A stretch of DNA of 64,000 bases from Rhizobium sp. NXC14 (GTDB taxonomy: Bacteria; Pseudomonadota; Alphaproteobacteria; Rhizobiales; Rhizobiaceae): NCBI RefSeq assembly GCF_002117485.1, contig NZ_CP021032.1:620001-684000 (forward strand). The letters run 5' to 3'. Position numbers and translations under genes: made by a program. Below are positions 1-8,611 of this stretch, piece by piece. How positions within the stretch are numbered: position 1 is the stretch's first letter; each line of letters begins with the position of its first letter. Below the pieces are notes generated by a model, which did not search any database, had not been told where the DNA came from, and was given only the letters and a program-made list of their open reading frames with translations.

Positions 1-1
1 T

Positions 2-682
2 GTCATCAGTTTCTATGACGAGGCCGTGCATCACCCCGTATCGGAGGCTGGCACGGACTCCCATTCGAAAGCGGATCAACGATGGATCGAATGCCGCCGT
101 CCGGTGATCAAGACGGGCGGGGAATTGACCCTCGATCAGCTCGATCTCACCTTCAACGCCGGGCCAAATGTCTATGAAGCACCCATACACTTGAAAGCGT
201 CCGGCGGCGTGTTCATCATCGACGACTTCGGGCGTCAGCAAGTGGCGCCACAGGCGCTCATCAATCGCTGGATTGTGCCGCTCGAGCGCGGATATGACTT
301 TCTGACGCTGCACACCGGCAAGAAGTTCAAGGTTCCCTTTGACGAGCTGGTCGTATTTTCGACGAATATCGCACCGAAGGACCTCTCCGACGAGGCGGGC
401 TTGCGGCGCCTCAAATACAAGATTTTTGTCAACACTCCGTCGCGCGACGAATATCTCAGAATTTTCAAATCCTACGCCAGCGGCACTGGATTGGTTGTCG
501 CTGACCCAGAGCTGAACTTGTTCTACGATCGCAAGTACAACGGTGATGTGCTAGCGTCTTGCTACCATCCGAAATATCTTCTCGATTTCGTCAGTTCCTA
601 CTGCGAGTTTAATGGCTTAGCGCGAATCGCGTCGCTTGATATGCTCGAACGCGCGTGGGAAGGTGTATTTACGTCGGAATGA
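2..682 (+). CDS. AAA+ family ATPase, C-terminal part (cut by left edge)
   Basis: The reading frame is open from the first bases of the window, so the start and the Walker A loop lie outside it; 226 residues are visible. A Walker B-like segment (GGVFIIDDFGRQ, around visible residue 70) is followed by a sensor-1-like segment (VVFSTNI) and an arginine-rich LRRLKYKI segment, the order expected in an AAA+ ATPase module. After these comes a small helical C-terminal lid region. The next gene starts 77 bp downstream on the same strand. A TadD-like lipoprotein gene lies nearby, which suggests but does not prove a link with a secretion or pilus locus upstream. The ATPase call is fairly firm; the role is unknown. 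Confidence 0.75.
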   Translation, partial: VISFYDEAVHHPVSEAGTDSHSKADQRWIECRRPVIKTGGELTLDQLDLTFNAGPNVYEAPIHLKASGGVFIIDDFGRQQVAPQALINRWIVPLERGYDFLTLHTGKKFKVPFDELVVFSTNIAPKDLSDEAGLRRLKYKIFVNTPSRDEYLRIFKSYASGTGLVVADPELNLFYDRKYNGDVLASCYHPKYLLDFVSSYCEFNGLARIASLDMLERAWEGVFTSE

Positions 683-759
683 TTGCGTGCTTGGCGCTGA
701 TCACGGCCTGTTCCTGGACAATGCCAACGCAGATTTGATCACTTACGGGGAGTAAGCGA

Positions 760-1329
760 ATGACCGGCATCCCGAATATCGACGTCGAAGTCGACGGCGC
801 AAAACCAAGCCATATGCGAAAACCAGAGCCGAGAGTTTCAAGAAACCCGCTGCTCGTCGGTTTGATCCTCATGCTCCTGCCTGTGAATGCCGGCGTTCTC
901 ATTTATACGGCCAAGAACTCGGCCGATGTTCGCGAGAGCCGCGAGACCATCGCTGCGCTTAAAAGGTCCATCGATGGCCTGAGAGGACAAATGGAAAAGC
1001 AGTCGCGCAACATCGCCGAGAATGCCAAGGCCGACGAAGTCGACCTGATCCGCCAGGAGATGGATAGCCTGCAAAAGTCCATTCTGTCGATCAACGAAGG
1101 AATGCGCAACGACATGAGCGGTGCACGCATGGGTTCAGCTTTGGTCCTCAGTGCACCCGGCAAGGAACCGGCACAGTTTTTCGCACCCCGTGGCGTATCA
1201 GCGGAAACGCAAACTGCAGATAGCACCCTTGCGTCGATCGAAGCCAGCGGCATTTCCGTCAGTAACCTGCCGCGTTACGAACGCACACTCTCGCCGGAAG
1301 GCAAACTCATTCTTCGGAAGGCTCGGTAA
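760..1329 (+). CDS. membrane-anchored coiled-coil protein of unknown function
   Basis: This is a 189-residue protein. Residues 1-28 are cytoplasmic and charged. One transmembrane helix follows at about 29-50 (PLLVGLILMLLPVNAGVLIY), then a long heptad-like coiled coil at about 55-120 and a low-complexity tail. The ATG is preceded by a GGGGAG ribosome binding site at the usual distance. It follows the ATPase gene on the same strand and may be co-transcribed with it. The layout (single N-terminal anchor plus coiled coil) resembles accessory proteins of envelope-spanning machines, but I do not recognise the family. Confidence 0.6.
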   Translation: MTGIPNIDVEVDGAKPSHMRKPEPRVSRNPLLVGLILMLLPVNAGVLIYTAKNSADVRESRETIAALKRSIDGLRGQMEKQSRNIAENAKADEVDLIRQEMDSLQKSILSINEGMRNDMSGARMGSALVLSAPGKEPAQFFAPRGVSAETQTADSTLASIEASGISVSNLPRYERTLSPEGKLILRKAR

Positions 1330-1446
1330 ACACCGACTCGCCGAAATATCCAAAGTAATCGGTGGACGCCGCCAGGGGCGCCGTGCCGCTCCTCATATCT
1401 AGGGCGTTCTCATCTCGACGCAGATTGCCGATCGCTGAAGGATCGA

Positions 1447-1986
1447 TTACCGCTGAGCATACTTCACGCTGTTCTTCATCAGTTCGAGATTACGGGCAGT
1501 GACTTCGTTTCCGGGATCAAGCTCATAGGCTTTCAGGAAATAGCGCCGGGCGGTACGCAGGTCACCGCGTAACAGGTGAGAATAGCCGATATTGTTGTAG
1601 TAGACCGGGGTGTTGCCGATCATCCGCGAGAGTTGCTGATAAGCGCGGTCGGAGGTATCGAAGCGGGCAACCATATCGGCGGAGGCCGCCAAGCCTAACC
1701 AGGCGGCCGGGTCTTCCGGAAAAACGTCAACCGCTCGCTTGTAGATGGCGTAGGATTTTCCGTAATTCTTTTCCTGAAACTGCAGTTTGCCGTTGGTTAT
1801 CAGCTCGTCGTTCTTATAGAAGGCGACGGCCGAGTCATCCTGGAGAGTTTTTGCGCTGTCGCCGTAAGCAGCCAGACCATCAACGCCGGATGACTGGCAA
1901 CCAGCCAAAATCGCTCCGGTCGCCAGCAAAAAGGCAATGCATTTAGTCCCAGCACTGATCTGCAGCATTGGCAATTTGATCCCCAT
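1447..1986 (-). CDS. TPR-repeat lipoprotein, TadD-like
   Basis: The 179-residue product has an N-terminal hydrophobic signal ending in a lipobox (ATGAILAGC), so it should be lipidated at that Cys and held in the envelope. The rest holds at least three tetratricopeptide repeats at about residues 60-175, including segments such as YYNNIGYSHLLRGDLRTARRYF and AYELDPGN. This size and layout match TadD, the TPR lipoprotein of Tad/Flp pilus loci, where it assists secretin assembly. No other tad gene is visible here, so the pilus link is inference. A second in-frame ATG seven codons in is an alternative start. It converges with the preceding plus-strand gene. Confidence 0.7.
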   Translation of the reverse strand: MGIKLPMLQISAGTKCIAFLLATGAILAGCQSSGVDGLAAYGDSAKTLQDDSAVAFYKNDELITNGKLQFQEKNYGKSYAIYKRAVDVFPEDPAAWLGLAASADMVARFDTSDRAYQQLSRMIGNTPVYYNNIGYSHLLRGDLRTARRYFLKAYELDPGNEVTARNLELMKNSVKYAQR

Positions 1987-2206
1987 CAGACATTCTTACC
2001 CAAGACTCGGATGCGTTCACCGGCATCATCGTGAAAAAAAGCTAACAACTCAAGAATTTAAGCAGATACTCACAAAAAAGGCGACAGAGGCGGTCTTCGC
2101 TGGCTTGCGCCTTGGGCAATAAACGCCAACTACTCGGGGTAGGCAACATGTGCGCCCCAAAATCTCGGCCTGATAGAAAAACTTGGCGGCGCATGTCGCT
2201 CCGCTT

Positions 2207-2330
2207 AGAGCAATTCCAGGAAAAGTGTGAAACGGTTTTCCCGGGCAAAGCGCGAAGCGCCTTTGCCTGGAATTGCGTAAAAACAAAAACTTGGAGCGGT
2301 GCTGCGCTTCCGTGAAAAGCTGAACCGCTC
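2207..2330. repeat. Rhizobium-type palindromic intergenic repeat, copy A
   Basis: This ~124-bp element begins TAGAGC on one strand and ends GCTCTA, so its ends are inverted. Inside it has a perfect AAAGCGCGAAGCGCTTT-type hairpin core. A second copy lies at 47237-47359, and the two agree closely throughout. Size and architecture recall the RIME-type mosaic elements of Rhizobium, though I could not compare sequences. The right end contributes most of the stop codon of the neighbouring DUF1810 gene. The DNA between 1987 and 2207 shows no gene. Confidence 0.8.
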
Positions 2331-2767
2331 TAGTCCTTGGCGCTGAGGATCTCGATCGTCCGCTCGTCGAATTTTCCTTGATAAAAACGGTCGATCGCCC
2401 GGTGGAAGGGCGACCCGTGATCGCTGATCGCTGCAAACAAGGTCATCGATGAGCGCAGCTTGAGATCATCAGGCGAGCCGAGGATGTCATGGGCCGATCG
2501 GCCGTCGATCGATAAAAGAGCCTCGACGCAGCGCAGCAGCCGGCTTGAGAGCGTGGGATCGGCGAGATAGGCGGCCGCTTCCCCGGCCGAGCGTATGGCA
2601 TATTTTTCCGCCATTGCAGAAGTGCCGAGCCCAGCGATCTGCGGGAAGATGAACCACATCCAATGAGACGTTTTCCGTCCGGTCTTCAGCTCGGAAAGCG
2701 CCTGCTCGTAGACGCCGTTTTGAGCATTGACGAAACGTTCGAGATTGTAATCGATCTTGCCGGCCAT
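2330..2767 (-). CDS. DUF1810 family protein
   Basis: The 145-residue product starts with the motif YNLERFVNAQ and continues with HWMWFIFPQIAGLG, both hallmarks of the DUF1810 family (about 140-150 residues, so this one is full length). The family is soluble, mostly helical and without an established biochemical role. The stop codon TAG overlaps the end of the palindromic repeat at 2207-2330, so the last codons may have been reshaped by insertion of that element. It reads toward the TPR lipoprotein on the same strand but is separated from it by about 340 bp, so it is probably a single transcription unit. Confidence 0.85.
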   Translation of the reverse strand: MAGKIDYNLERFVNAQNGVYEQALSELKTGRKTSHWMWFIFPQIAGLGTSAMAEKYAIRSAGEAAAYLADPTLSSRLLRCVEALLSIDGRSAHDILGSPDDLKLRSSMTLFAAISDHGSPFHRAIDRFYQGKFDERTIEILSAKD

Positions 2768-2878
2768 GGTTCTTTCCCTTTTGCTGTCAACGCAGCTTGA
2801 GCCAGAGGGGCTCCATGCCCGGCGAAGAAACTTCTCCCTGGGCGAACAACAATGTCGCCCGGGGTAGTCGGCTTGCTG

Positions 2879-3190
2879 TCAGCAGACCCGTTCAGCATAA
2901 GGACTGCTGTCACGGCAATGGCCGTAAGGCTGATGATGCGGCGTATCGCCAGGGGTGGCGGCAATGGCCGATGTCGTCACCGGATCCGTCACACTGGAAG
3001 AATATGCGGCAAAACCAATAAAGCTCAAGACAACCAACGCTGCGACCACCACGATGCGCTCGAAACCGGAAAGTTTCTGCGCGCTGACATGTTCCACATA
3101 GTCACGCTCGCCTGGACCGAGAGATTCGTCCTCTTTCACGTGGAGGGTCACCATGTCCTGGCGACGGCTTAAAGTTTCACAATCTGTCAT
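2879..3190 (-). CDS. small single-pass membrane protein, hypothetical
   Basis: I start this gene at ATG 3190 because a GCAGGAG ribosome binding site sits at ideal spacing; the frame is open further upstream but without such a signal. The 103-residue product has a charged, acidic N-terminal half (about 1-43), one strong transmembrane helix at about 44-65 (IVVVAALVVLSFIGFAAY) and a short tail. No family is recognised. The C-terminal 20 residues look non-conserved in character, and an overlapping frame with a signal-peptide-like stretch lies just downstream, so the 3' end could be affected by a frameshift. Confidence 0.5.
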   Translation of the reverse strand: MTDCETLSRRQDMVTLHVKEDESLGPGERDYVEHVSAQKLSGFERIVVVAALVVLSFIGFAAYSSSVTDPVTTSAIAATPGDTPHHQPYGHCRDSSPYAERVC

Positions 3191-3422
3191 TTTATTACTC
3201 CTGCAACACATGCGGCCGGTCAAAGAGTAAACTCTCACCCTCGCGTCGAACCGGCTCGGCATGCGTGCATGCATGTGTGTCTTCAATCGTGGCAATTGAA
3301 GGGGCAATTTTCAAACTCAGTGTTCAAAAATTCGTACCAATAAATGCAAAATATCGTGAAGCTCTGGCTCGCCGGAATGATCCGGGTTAGTCATTGACCG
3401 CATCTCTCATAAGGTCCACCCC

Positions 3423-4793
3423 ATGAGCAAATCCTTCGGCGCGATGTCGGTCGCCCAGCTTTCCGCCCTCATTCAAGGCGGCGCCGCCGATCCGGTCGAT
3501 GTGGCCGAGACGGTTTTCGAATCCATAGCGAACTATGCCGACAAGGCGGTCTTCACCACACTGCTCGAAGGTCGGGCGATGGAAGAGGCGCGCGCCTGCT
3601 CCAAACGTTTGCGGGAAGGGCGCTCGCTCGGTTTGTTGGACGGCATTCCGATCGCCTGGAAGGATCTTTTCGACATTGAAGGCCTGTCGACGACGGCGGG
3701 GTCAATCGTCCTGGCTTCCGACGCACCCGCCGGCCGTGATGCGGCGGTCGTCGGTCTTCTCAGGCAGGCTGGCATGGTCGCCATAGGCCGAACCAATATG
3801 AGCGAATTTGCCTTTTCCGGTCTGGGCATCAATCCGCATTACGGCACGCCGGTCAATCCGCGCGGCACCGATCTCCCGCGCGTCCCCGGCGGCTCCTCCT
3901 CTGGCGCCGGTGTTGCCGTCGCAGCCGGGTTGGTGCCTGTCGCGATGGGCACGGATACCGGCGGCTCGGTGCGCATTCCCGCTGCGTTCAACGGAATCGT
4001 CGGCTACAAGGCGACACGTGGCCGTTATACGATCGATGGAGTTTACCCGCTGGCAAAAAGCCTCGATTCGCTGGGGCCGCTCTGCCGCAGCGTCAGGGAT
4101 GCCGTGTGGATCGATGCGGCGATGCGTGGCCTGACCGCGCCCGATGTCGTCGAGCGTCCGCTGCGGGGGCTGGAATTGCTCGTGCCCGAAAATATCGTTT
4201 TCGATGCGGCGGAACCAGGCGTTGTCGAGGCTTTCGAGGCAGCTTTGGAACGCCTTCAAAGCGCGGGCGCCGCTGTTTCCCGCACGGTCATTCCCGCCTT
4301 CAACGAAATTTTCGATCTTATGACAAGATACGGTCCGCTGGTGACGGCGGAGGCTTTCGCCCTTCACCGGGAGCGTTTGGCGGGACCGGACGCAGAGCGT
4401 ATGGACCATCGCGTCGTCATGCGCACTCGCTTGGGAAGCAGGACGACGGCGCCCGATTACATCGCGATGCTGCAGGCGCGCAGCCGCCTGATCGCCGATA
4501 CCGACCGTCTCATTGGCAATCGTCTGATCGCCTTTCCCACGGTCGCCCATGTCGCTCCGCCGATCGCGCCGCTGGAAGAGGATGATGAACTCTTCTTCGC
4601 TGCGAATAACAAGACGCTGCGCAACACCGCGCTCGGCAATTTCCTCGACTGGTGCGGCGTTTCCATCCCCTGCGGGACGGGTGTAGCAGGCATGCCGGTC
4701 GGTTTGCTTCTTTCGGCGACCGCAAATCGCGATGAGGCGCTGCTGGGGGCGGCACTTGCCGCCGAGGCGGTGGTCCGCGGCGATTTCGTCTGA
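3423..4793 (+). CDS. amidase (amidase signature family)
   Basis: The 456-residue enzyme belongs to the amidase signature hydrolases, which use a Ser-cisSer-Lys triad to hydrolyse amide bonds. The triad is visible: Lys80 in GIPIAWKDLFD, cis-Ser158 in the glycine/serine-rich PGGSSSGAG loop and nucleophile Ser182 in MGTDTGGSVRIPAA. Spacing between the two serines (24) matches characterised members. The length is normal for a stand-alone amidase such as those acting on small amides, urea derivatives or ureido compounds, and the substrate cannot be read from sequence. A sugar isomerase/epimerase-like gene follows 65 bp later on the same strand and is probably co-transcribed. Confidence 0.9.
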   Translation: MSKSFGAMSVAQLSALIQGGAADPVDVAETVFESIANYADKAVFTTLLEGRAMEEARACSKRLREGRSLGLLDGIPIAWKDLFDIEGLSTTAGSIVLASDAPAGRDAAVVGLLRQAGMVAIGRTNMSEFAFSGLGINPHYGTPVNPRGTDLPRVPGGSSSGAGVAVAAGLVPVAMGTDTGGSVRIPAAFNGIVGYKATRGRYTIDGVYPLAKSLDSLGPLCRSVRDAVWIDAAMRGLTAPDVVERPLRGLELLVPENIVFDAAEPGVVEAFEAALERLQSAGAAVSRTVIPAFNEIFDLMTRYGPLVTAEAFALHRERLAGPDAERMDHRVVMRTRLGSRTTAPDYIAMLQARSRLIADTDRLIGNRLIAFPTVAHVAPPIAPLEEDDELFFAANNKTLRNTALGNFLDWCGVSIPCGTGVAGMPVGLLLSATANRDEALLGAALAAEAVVRGDFV

Positions 4794-4858
4794 ATTGGCA
4801 ATTGAAGCACCGGGTTTTTATTGCCATTGATGGATGAGGAGATCCTGGAGGAACGCAC

Positions 4859-5719
4859 GTGCAGGTTTTGCAGAACGGACGCTTGGCGGTTTCGACCTGG
4901 TCGTTGCATCGGCTGCTCGGCGCCGTTTATGGCTATAGCCCCGATCCCGATAAAAGTGCGGCGCCCAAAGAGCCCTACGGCCCCGGCGGTGCGGCGCTGA
5001 TCGACATGCCGGCGGCGCTCGCTGCGCGTGGTATCCACCGGCTGGAAGTCTGCTCCTTCCATCTGCCGAGCCTTGATGCCGCTTATCTAACTGAACTCAG
5101 CGACGCGATGGCGGCCTCGAACGTGCTGTTCCAGACCCTGCTGATCGAGGACGGCGATCCAAGCCATCCCGAAACGGCCGAACGCGATGTCAGATGGATG
5201 GTAGAATGGATCGATATCGCGGCGGCGCTCGGGGCGCAAAGGATGCGCGTCATTGCCGGCAAGCAGAAGCCGACGGAGGAAAACCTTGCTCGCGCTGCCC
5301 GCCATCTGAACTGGTTGGCCGACAAGGCCAAAGGCAGTGGGGTGCGCGTCGTTGTCGAGAACTGGTTCAACCTGCTGCCGTCGCCGGTGGAGATGAACTG
5401 GCTGCTGGAGCGGCTGGACGGCAATGTCGGCCTTAACGGCGACCTCGGCAATTGGTCGGCACCCGCCAAGTACGAAGGTCTTGCCGATATCATGCGCCGG
5501 GCGGAAATCTGCCACGCCAAGGCCGATTACGGCCCTGCAGGTCTCGATGCTGACGATTACCGCAAGTGCCTGGAGATGTGCGAGAAGGCGGGTTACGCCG
5601 GGCCTTTCACGCTCATCTATGACTCGCCGTTCTTCGCCGATGAATGGGACGGGATCCTGCTTCAAAAACAATTCATCGAGGATTTTCTGCGCGAGGCGCC
5701 AGAGCGCAGGACGGCTTAA
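4859..5719 (+). CDS. sugar phosphate isomerase/epimerase family TIM-barrel protein
   Basis: This 286-residue protein has the xylose-isomerase-like TIM-barrel pattern. There is a conserved VVVENWFNLL strand carrying a metal-ligand Glu, then LNGDLGNW (Asp) and EICHAKADY (His), the usual order of divalent-metal ligands in this superfamily. Such enzymes isomerise or epimerise sugars, inositols or hydroxy acids; the substrate is unknown. The start is a GTG, supported by a GGAGGA ribosome binding site 6 bp upstream. It follows the amidase gene and converges with choline sulfatase, whose stop is only about 18 bp away. Confidence 0.8.
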   Translation: MQVLQNGRLAVSTWSLHRLLGAVYGYSPDPDKSAAPKEPYGPGGAALIDMPAALAARGIHRLEVCSFHLPSLDAAYLTELSDAMAASNVLFQTLLIEDGDPSHPETAERDVRWMVEWIDIAAALGAQRMRVIAGKQKPTEENLARAARHLNWLADKAKGSGVRVVVENWFNLLPSPVEMNWLLERLDGNVGLNGDLGNWSAPAKYEGLADIMRRAEICHAKADYGPAGLDADDYRKCLEMCEKAGYAGPFTLIYDSPFFADEWDGILLQKQFIEDFLREAPERRTA

Positions 5720-5737
5720 AGTCCAAGGACTTCGCGC

Positions 5738-7255
5738 TTATTCCTGACGCGGGAACCTTTGGCTCTCCTCCAGCACATTCAGATCCATGTGATTGCGCAT
5801 GTAGCGCTCCGAGGCTTTCTGCAGCGGCTGGTAGTCCCAGGGATAGTAGGCGCCGTTGCGCAACGCTGCATAGACCACCCAGCGTCGCGCCTGGCTTTCG
5901 CGCACGGCTGCGTCGAAATCGCCAAGGTTCCAGCGCTGCCCGGCCTGTTCGACAAGCCGCGCCAAAGTGTCGGCATGCGCCGGGTCGGCTGCCAGATTGT
6001 CGAGTTCTTGCGGGTCGGCCTCGAGGTCGAACAGCATCGGCGGGTCCTTCTCGCAGAGCGACAGCTTGTATCGCCCATCCCTCAGGCAGACGAGCGGCGC
6101 TTCGGAACCTTCAGCGGCATATTCGATCGGCACGAGGCCGCGGCTGCCGGTGCCCTGGGCAAGCGGGGCGAGATCCCAGCCCTCGGTCCACGGCTTCAGC
6201 GAGGCGATGTCGATGCCGATGAGGCCGGCGAGCGTCGGCGTCACGTCGAGGGTGGAAACCGGCTGGTCGATGCGCTTCGGCGCCCAGCCGGGCGCTGCGA
6301 TCATCAATGGAACACGTGCCGATCCTTCGAAGAAGTTCATCTTGAACCAGAGGCCGCGATCGCCGAGCATGTCGCCATGGTCGGACACGAAGAGGATGAT
6401 CGTGTTGTCGTCGGCCATGCGGCTGCGTTCGAGCACGTCGAGGATTTCGCCGATCTTTTCATCGACATAGGAGATATTGGCGAAGTAGCCGCGTCTTGCC
6501 CGCCTGATCTGTTCGCGGCTGATGTCGAAAGCATCATGGTCGCAGGCTTTCATCAGGCGCTGCGAGTGCGGGTCCTGTCGATCATAGGCGATCGGCGCGA
6601 CCGCAGGGTCGAGAGCCGGGCAATCCTCATAGAGATCCCAAAATTTGCGGCGCGCGACATAGGGGTCGTGCGGATGGGTGAAGCTGACGGTCAGGCACCA
6701 GGGGCGCTCGTCATGGCCACGGGAGAGATCGTAGAGTTTTCGCGTAGCGTGATAGGCGACCTCGTCGTCATATTCCATCTGGTTGGTGATTTCGGCCACA
6801 CCGGCGCCGGTGACCGAGCCGAGATTGTGGTACCACCAGTCGATGCGCTCGCCGGGCTTGGTGTAGTCGGGCGTCCAGCCGAAATCGGCGGGGTAAATGT
6901 CCGTCGTCAGGCGCTCTTCGAAACCGTGCAGCTGATCGGGGCCGACGAAATGCATCTTGCCTGACAGTGCGGTCTGGTAACCGGCGGCGCGCAGATGATG
7001 GGCATAGGTCGGAATGTCGGAGGCGAATTCGGCGGCATTGTCGTAGACGCGCGTCCGGCTCGGCAACTGTCCGGACATGAAGGACGCCCGCGCCGGCGCG
7101 CAGAGCGGGCTTGCCGTATAGGTATTGGCGAAGCGCACCGAGCGCTCGGCCAGGGATTTCAGATGCGGCGCATGAAGGAAATCGGCCGGACCATCGGGAA
7201 ACAAGGTCCCATTCAACTGGTCCACCATGAGAATGAGGATATTCGGGCGCGCCAT
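5738..7255 (-). CDS. betC: choline-sulfatase
   Basis: The 505-residue enzyme hydrolyses choline-O-sulfate to choline and sulfate, feeding glycine betaine synthesis or sulfur supply. It is a type I sulfatase. The first Asp pair (MVDQLNG) binds calcium, and the formylglycine motif SPLCAPARA places the modified Cys at residue 52, close to Cys54 of Sinorhizobium BetC. A later SDHGDMLGDRGLWFK block is also typical. The C-terminal WDYQP...YMRNHMDLN segment matches the choline-sulfatase-specific tail. No signal peptide is seen, so the enzyme is cytoplasmic. It is divergent from a LysR gene 95 bp away, the usual regulator partner. The betIBA genes are not in the window. Confidence 0.93.
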   Translation of the reverse strand: MARPNILILMVDQLNGTLFPDGPADFLHAPHLKSLAERSVRFANTYTASPLCAPARASFMSGQLPSRTRVYDNAAEFASDIPTYAHHLRAAGYQTALSGKMHFVGPDQLHGFEERLTTDIYPADFGWTPDYTKPGERIDWWYHNLGSVTGAGVAEITNQMEYDDEVAYHATRKLYDLSRGHDERPWCLTVSFTHPHDPYVARRKFWDLYEDCPALDPAVAPIAYDRQDPHSQRLMKACDHDAFDISREQIRRARRGYFANISYVDEKIGEILDVLERSRMADDNTIILFVSDHGDMLGDRGLWFKMNFFEGSARVPLMIAAPGWAPKRIDQPVSTLDVTPTLAGLIGIDIASLKPWTEGWDLAPLAQGTGSRGLVPIEYAAEGSEAPLVCLRDGRYKLSLCEKDPPMLFDLEADPQELDNLAADPAHADTLARLVEQAGQRWNLGDFDAAVRESQARRWVVYAALRNGAYYPWDYQPLQKASERYMRNHMDLNVLEESQRFPRQE

Positions 7256-7350
7256 ATAATTTGCCTTTTGCTATTTGAAGATTTTATTGAAGCGCCTATC
7301 ATTGCGCCTGTAAAGGCAGCTTTTTTCGATAGCTGCCTAAAGGGATTTTT

Positions 7351-8256
7351 ATGGCAGAACACCCGCCTGAGCTTGGATGGATGCGCCTTTTCGTTGAAGT
7401 CGCGCGACTGGGAAGCTTTTCGGCGGCTGCAACGCTTCTCGGGCTGACCCAGCCGGCGGTCAGCTACCAGATCCGCCGGCTGGAAGAACAGTTCGGTGTC
7501 AGCCTGCTGCGCCGCCAGCATCGTGGCGTTGAGCTGACCGCGGAAGGCGAGCGCCTTCTCGCGGTGACCGCCAAGGCAGTCGGCGACATCGATGCACTCG
7601 CCCGCAGTTTTCAGATCGAGGCGCAAAGACCGGTCGTCAGGCTCAGGACAGACTATGCCTTCTCGGCACTTTGGCTGATACCACGGATGGAGAGGTTTCG
7701 CCTTCTGCATCCAGAAACGGACATACAGATCATTGCGACGCAGAGGCTTGCGGCCGGATTCCGCGATGAAGCCGATTTCGCGGTGGTTTTCGGTACCCGT
7801 AAGGAATTTGCAGCCGTCGGTACGCTCCTGCTGCCGGAGAGGGTCGTGCCCGTCTGCACGCGCGGATTTCTCGATCGCAACGGCCCCCTCGACGATCCAA
7901 GAGAGCTCGCAAAGGCGCGTCTGATCCATCTTGACGGGCCTCTGCCATCGCCCTGGTTCGACTGGCGCAGCTACTTTGCCGAATTCTCGGTCCTGCGCGA
8001 CATCAACGCCGGGCGCGGCGATATCAGCTTCAATACCTATTCCTTGGTCATCCAGGCCGCCCTCAGCGAGCAGGGCGTGGCGATCGGCTGGAAGGGCCTC
8101 GTCGATACGCTTCTTTCGGCACGCATGCTCGTCGAAGCCGGTCCACCGCTGGAGGCGCCCGACCGCGGTTACTGGCTGGTGCCGCCGCGGTCTCCAAACG
8201 TTCACAGCGAGAGGCTCAGCGCCTGGCTGGCGGATGCGGTGAAGAGAAATGATTAG
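7351..8256 (+). CDS. LysR-type regulator of choline sulfate use
   Basis: The 301-residue protein has an N-terminal winged helix-turn-helix (about residues 8-65, including LGSFSAAATLLGLTQPAVSYQI) and a C-terminal effector-binding domain. Its position, divergent from choline sulfatase with a 95-bp shared promoter region, matches the known family of choline-sulfate-utilisation LysR regulators. The likely role is to switch on betC when choline-O-sulfate is present. LysR proteins usually repress their own gene from the same divergent region. I did not find an unambiguous T-N11-A box by eye. The assignment of target is contextual; the family is certain. Confidence 0.88.
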   Translation: MAEHPPELGWMRLFVEVARLGSFSAAATLLGLTQPAVSYQIRRLEEQFGVSLLRRQHRGVELTAEGERLLAVTAKAVGDIDALARSFQIEAQRPVVRLRTDYAFSALWLIPRMERFRLLHPETDIQIIATQRLAAGFRDEADFAVVFGTRKEFAAVGTLLLPERVVPVCTRGFLDRNGPLDDPRELAKARLIHLDGPLPSPWFDWRSYFAEFSVLRDINAGRGDISFNTYSLVIQAALSEQGVAIGWKGLVDTLLSARMLVEAGPPLEAPDRGYWLVPPRSPNVHSERLSAWLADAVKRND

Positions 8257-8347
8257 CGGCGGTTGCAGTTCTGTCCAGGAGAAGCCTTGTCATCGGCGAT
8301 CGCGATCGACATTGTGGGGCCGAATCGATGGCGAAGGTGGCTGAAGC

Positions 8348-8548
8348 ATGCGAACGATCGGATATGTCATAGGTCTGCTCATGGTCTTGCTCGGCCTGAT
8401 CTGGATCGGGCAGGGAAGCGGCTATTTTCCCTATCCGGCGTCCAGTTTCATGATCGCTCAAAAGATCTGGATGCTCTGGGGAGCCATTCTGGCCGCAGCG
8501 GGTATCGTGGTGATCGTCATCCTCTCGCGGCTGCGTCGCAGAGGATGA
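8348..8548 (+). CDS. small two-helix membrane protein, hypothetical
   Basis: The 66-residue product is almost entirely two transmembrane helices: about residues 4-24 (IGYVIGLLMVLLGLIWIG) and about 42-60 (LWGAILAAAGIVVIVIL), followed by a positively charged RLRRRG tail that would stay in the cytoplasm. The pattern of hydrophobic and charged residues is hard to explain by chance in GC-rich DNA, so I take it as a real gene. It sits between the LysR gene and the HpcH/HpaI aldolase gene on the same strand. Function unknown. Confidence 0.6.
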   Translation: MRTIGYVIGLLMVLLGLIWIGQGSGYFPYPASSFMIAQKIWMLWGAILAAAGIVVIVILSRLRRRG

Positions 8549-8611
8549 ATTGCTGCTGCCGTCTGGCGGCAAATCCGGCCGCTGACGGCCTGTCGAAATG
8601 AGGAGAATGGC

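Noticed and set aside
2686..2964. Minus-strand frame with a signal-peptide-like start (RIISLTAIAVTAVLMLNGSA)
   Set aside because: It starts at a TTG without a ribosome site and overlaps both the small membrane protein gene and the start of the DUF1810 gene. It may be the true downstream frame of a shifted gene, but the sequence alone does not support calling it.
5759..6964. Long plus-strand frame opposite choline sulfatase
   Set aside because: Composition rich in Arg, Asp, Gly and His without any motif is typical of the antisense of a high-GC gene; betC explains the region.
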